Assembly (NCBI GenBank): GCA_027577595.1
Contig: JANBRJ010000072.1
Span: forward strand, 26,068 to 90,067
Direction: 5' to 3'
Source: Coemansia sp. RSA 487
Lineage: Eukaryota > Kickxellomycota > Kickxellomycetes > Kickxellales > Kickxellaceae
DNA: 64,000 bases
Shown here: piece after piece, positions 62,276-64,000 of the stretch
Position numbering within the stretch: the stretch's first letter is position 1
Layout of the letters: each line of letters begins with the position of its first letter
Notes under the pieces: generated by a model
What the model saw: only the letters and a program-made list of their open reading frames with translations
The model's database searches: none
Told to the model about the DNA's origin: nothing
Made by a program: the position numbers and the translations under genes

Positions 62276-63541
62276 CTGATTGCGTCGAATAAGAAGAATA
62301 TATACGCGTAGAATGGTCAAAGGTTTGCAGTGGCGATAGCGCATTTTGCATTCCAAGAAAAAGCCGTTTGCGCAAACGTAAGATATGCGTCAGTGCAAAA
62401 CAGAAAAACACACGAGAAAACACAAATGATTAGTGCCATTGCCAAAGTATCATCGCCAAAAAGCAGTCACAGGTGTTTATCTCCTCGGCTCGCATTTGAG
62501 TACCTACCTGCAAAACCGGCAGTATCATATCCTAGAACTAGGATTCCTAGAACTAGTATTTGCTGCGGCTATAATCTTGGCTGGATTTCGTGGTGGTTGT
62601 TATTTGTTCGTCCTTGCCGTCTTTTTTGCGGCTGTCGTATTCCTTTTCTTCTTGGGTTGCTGTTCATCGGTAGTAGTGACGGCAGCAGGCCGACTGCGGC
62701 AGAAGCGCTCTGGAGTCCCACCGTGGCCGTGAAGGCCATGGAAAATATACCTGAAGTTGAGAACGGCTGCGAGATCTCGGTTGTACATGTGTAAACGAGG
62801 AGCCAGAACACCACCCACTTCCACGGGCTCCATACGCAGCTCGTTGGTGCACTCAAGGAGACCGGGGCAGAGCACTTCTTTCATCATCTCTCGTTGGTAG
62901 ATAGCACTTTCCAACCAAATGCCGGTGTAGTGCTGACACTGATATGGTCAGGCTGTTGAATGCTTCACATGGGCCCTTCTTGATGTGTGCTAGCACTACA
63001 GCTGGGCTCTCATTCAAGGTAAGTGGTATTTCTTCAGATTGTTGGTGTCACGCTAGTGATTACTATTAAACCAGCTCACGCAATAACCGAGAGAGCTAAT
63101 GATATCAAACCCTGGTATACATGCAAGGCTTCCCTTTCCTATAAATAAAGGATTAGCGACGAAGGGAATGGAGTTCTGGAGTTTTTCCATTTTTTTAAGA
63201 GTTTGAGAAAAGGAGAAAACAGTTATAAACGACCTTTCCGTCCATCTACACTCGAAGGCCCCAAGAGAATCGTGACAATCAGGGTTTATTAGGAACAATA
63301 CTAACTAATCGCATTGAAAGCACAAACAGAGACTGAGAAGCCAATCCATTTTAGTATAAAATAATAGGCATGTAGCGAACAGCCTTCTCCACAAAACTCA
63401 GTTTGCGCCTCTTGCTTCCAAGTGCAAATATAAGGCCAACCGACGTAAACGCCTTTTGCTTGGAACGCAAAAATGCATTATTGTTACCACAAACCTTTCA
63501 CCATTCGACGCGTATAGATCCTTCTTATTCGACACAGCTAG
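62276..63541. mobile_element. TIR-flanked element, copy 2 (decayed, longer)
   Basis: Left end CTGATTGCGTCGAATAAGAA at 62276 pairs with the complement of the 63520-63541 end (CTAGCTGTGTCGAATAAGAA), and the inverted similarity extends inward for roughly 120 bp (both arms contain TATACGCGT, AATGGT and AAAGGTTTG). The interior is collinear with 54324-55326 but has about 230 bp more (around 63055-63290). It is about 1.27 kb. A minus-strand coding remnant is listed separately. Confidence 0.72.
62600..62940 (-). pseudogene. TnpB/Fanzor-like C-terminal remnant, copy 2
   Basis: The minus-strand open frame runs from about 62940: CQHYTGIWLES, LLECTNELRMEP, then YNRDLAAVLNFRYIFHGL and GHGGTPERFCR, then a Lys-rich tail. 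NRDLAAVLNF fits the final RuvC motif (Asn-Arg-Asp ... Ala ... Asn). CTN with a following Cys (Arg here, Cys in copy 1) resembles the zinc-knuckle end. Further upstream on the same strand, at about 63100, a segment FIGKGSLACIPGFDIISSL may be another piece of the same gene. The full protein is not recoverable. Assignment is motif-based. Confidence 0.5.
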
Positions 63542-64000
63542 TTTTGCAAAATATTGTATTTGTATGCCTCCTCACGTTTTCTCCAAGCAATTCGCTCTGA
63601 CAGATCTGGGAACCGTTTCTTTGTCAATCAGGAAATGGTCGTTGCTGGTTTTGATGGGTGGAGAGCTATTTTACCTAACCCAAGAGCGCTACATGGACTC
63701 GCAGCCTGGGAGACCCACTGTTCTGATGCTGAAGGCAGCCAGGGGATCCTGTACGAAATGGCAATTCCATGTTCAATCGCTGGAAAGCATCATTCGCCTC
63801 TACATCTTTCACCATGGACCGCCGTCTTGATCATTTGCGATTCACATAACCATCAAACGGTGCTAGTACCCAAGACGCCAGGCATCCTTCTATCACGAAC
63901 CAACCACCCGTCCATAACAGACGCTGTCACGCTAGTGTGTTGTCATATGCAGGGCTGATTTCCATACAGATGGGTTGGGGCAACCACTGGTTGTGGACAT
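63542..64000 (+). other. Right-hand flank with unrecognised open frame
   Basis: An open frame at 63554-63958 (134 aa, ending CCHMQG) and an overlapping one in another frame end within the window. Neither shows a domain I recognise. The first could be the end of a decayed gene cut by the inverted-repeat element, or chance. Confidence 0.25.

Overview
The window is nuclear DNA of a fungus. Evidence: single-copy fungal housekeeping genes, short spliceosomal introns (about 45-510 bp, GTAAGT-type donors, TAG/CAG acceptors), close packing on both strands, long pyrimidine-rich leaders, an AzgA-type purine permease, a protein O-mannosyltransferase and a FunK1 (fungal-specific) kinase. The expanded F-box-like and FunK1 families resemble early-diverging Kickxellales (Coemansia/Linderina type); that placement is inferred from memory of those families, not measured.

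Layout. 0.4-4.4 kb: RRM/R3H RNA-binding protein, then RNA polymerase III subunit RPC82 (convergent). 6.0-6.5 kb: small C2H2 zinc-finger protein. 7.5-12.3 kb: two divergently transcribed alkaline ceramidase paralogues of identical predicted length (282 aa). 13.3-24 kb: GPI-anchored Cys-rich protein, ERB1, ubiquitin-S27a fusion, J-protein with an N-terminal zinc ribbon, proteasome alpha-4 subunit, LSM14/Scd6. 24.5-29.6 kb: PMT2-type mannosyltransferase, a divergent cystathionine beta-synthase, UPF0014 membrane permease. 30.4-39.2 kb: F-box-like gene, purine permease, NAA10, mitochondrial MetRS, sucrose/alpha-glucoside-type transporter. 39.9-40.5 kb: broken FunK1 kinase. 40.8-54.2 kb: Rieske protein, CDK8/Ssn3, BRCT protein, PRL-type phosphatase, SDF2-like MIR protein, DNA polymerase delta small subunit, Fes1, Vps9.

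The right end (54.2-64 kb) changes character. It holds two related elements with long terminal inverted repeats and decayed TnpB/Fanzor-like coding remnants, a second F-box-like gene, a decayed DHFR-NOP56 gene pair, a coiled-coil low-complexity ORF and an intact FunK1 kinase. It looks like an accessory segment where duplicated and mobile DNA accumulates.

Exon structures for nine genes were rebuilt by hand from splice sites, reading phase and family conservation. Most genes act independently in core processes (Pol III transcription, ribosome assembly, proteolysis, ER O-mannosylation, respiration, endocytic Rab5 activation); there is no operon-like logic. The best leads for new biology are the inverted-repeat elements with RuvC-like remnants, the fused DHFR-NOP56 relic, the cystathionine synthase with altered PLP/substrate loops, the CDK8 with a QRD catalytic motif, and a perfect 17-bp hairpin inside a phosphatase intron.
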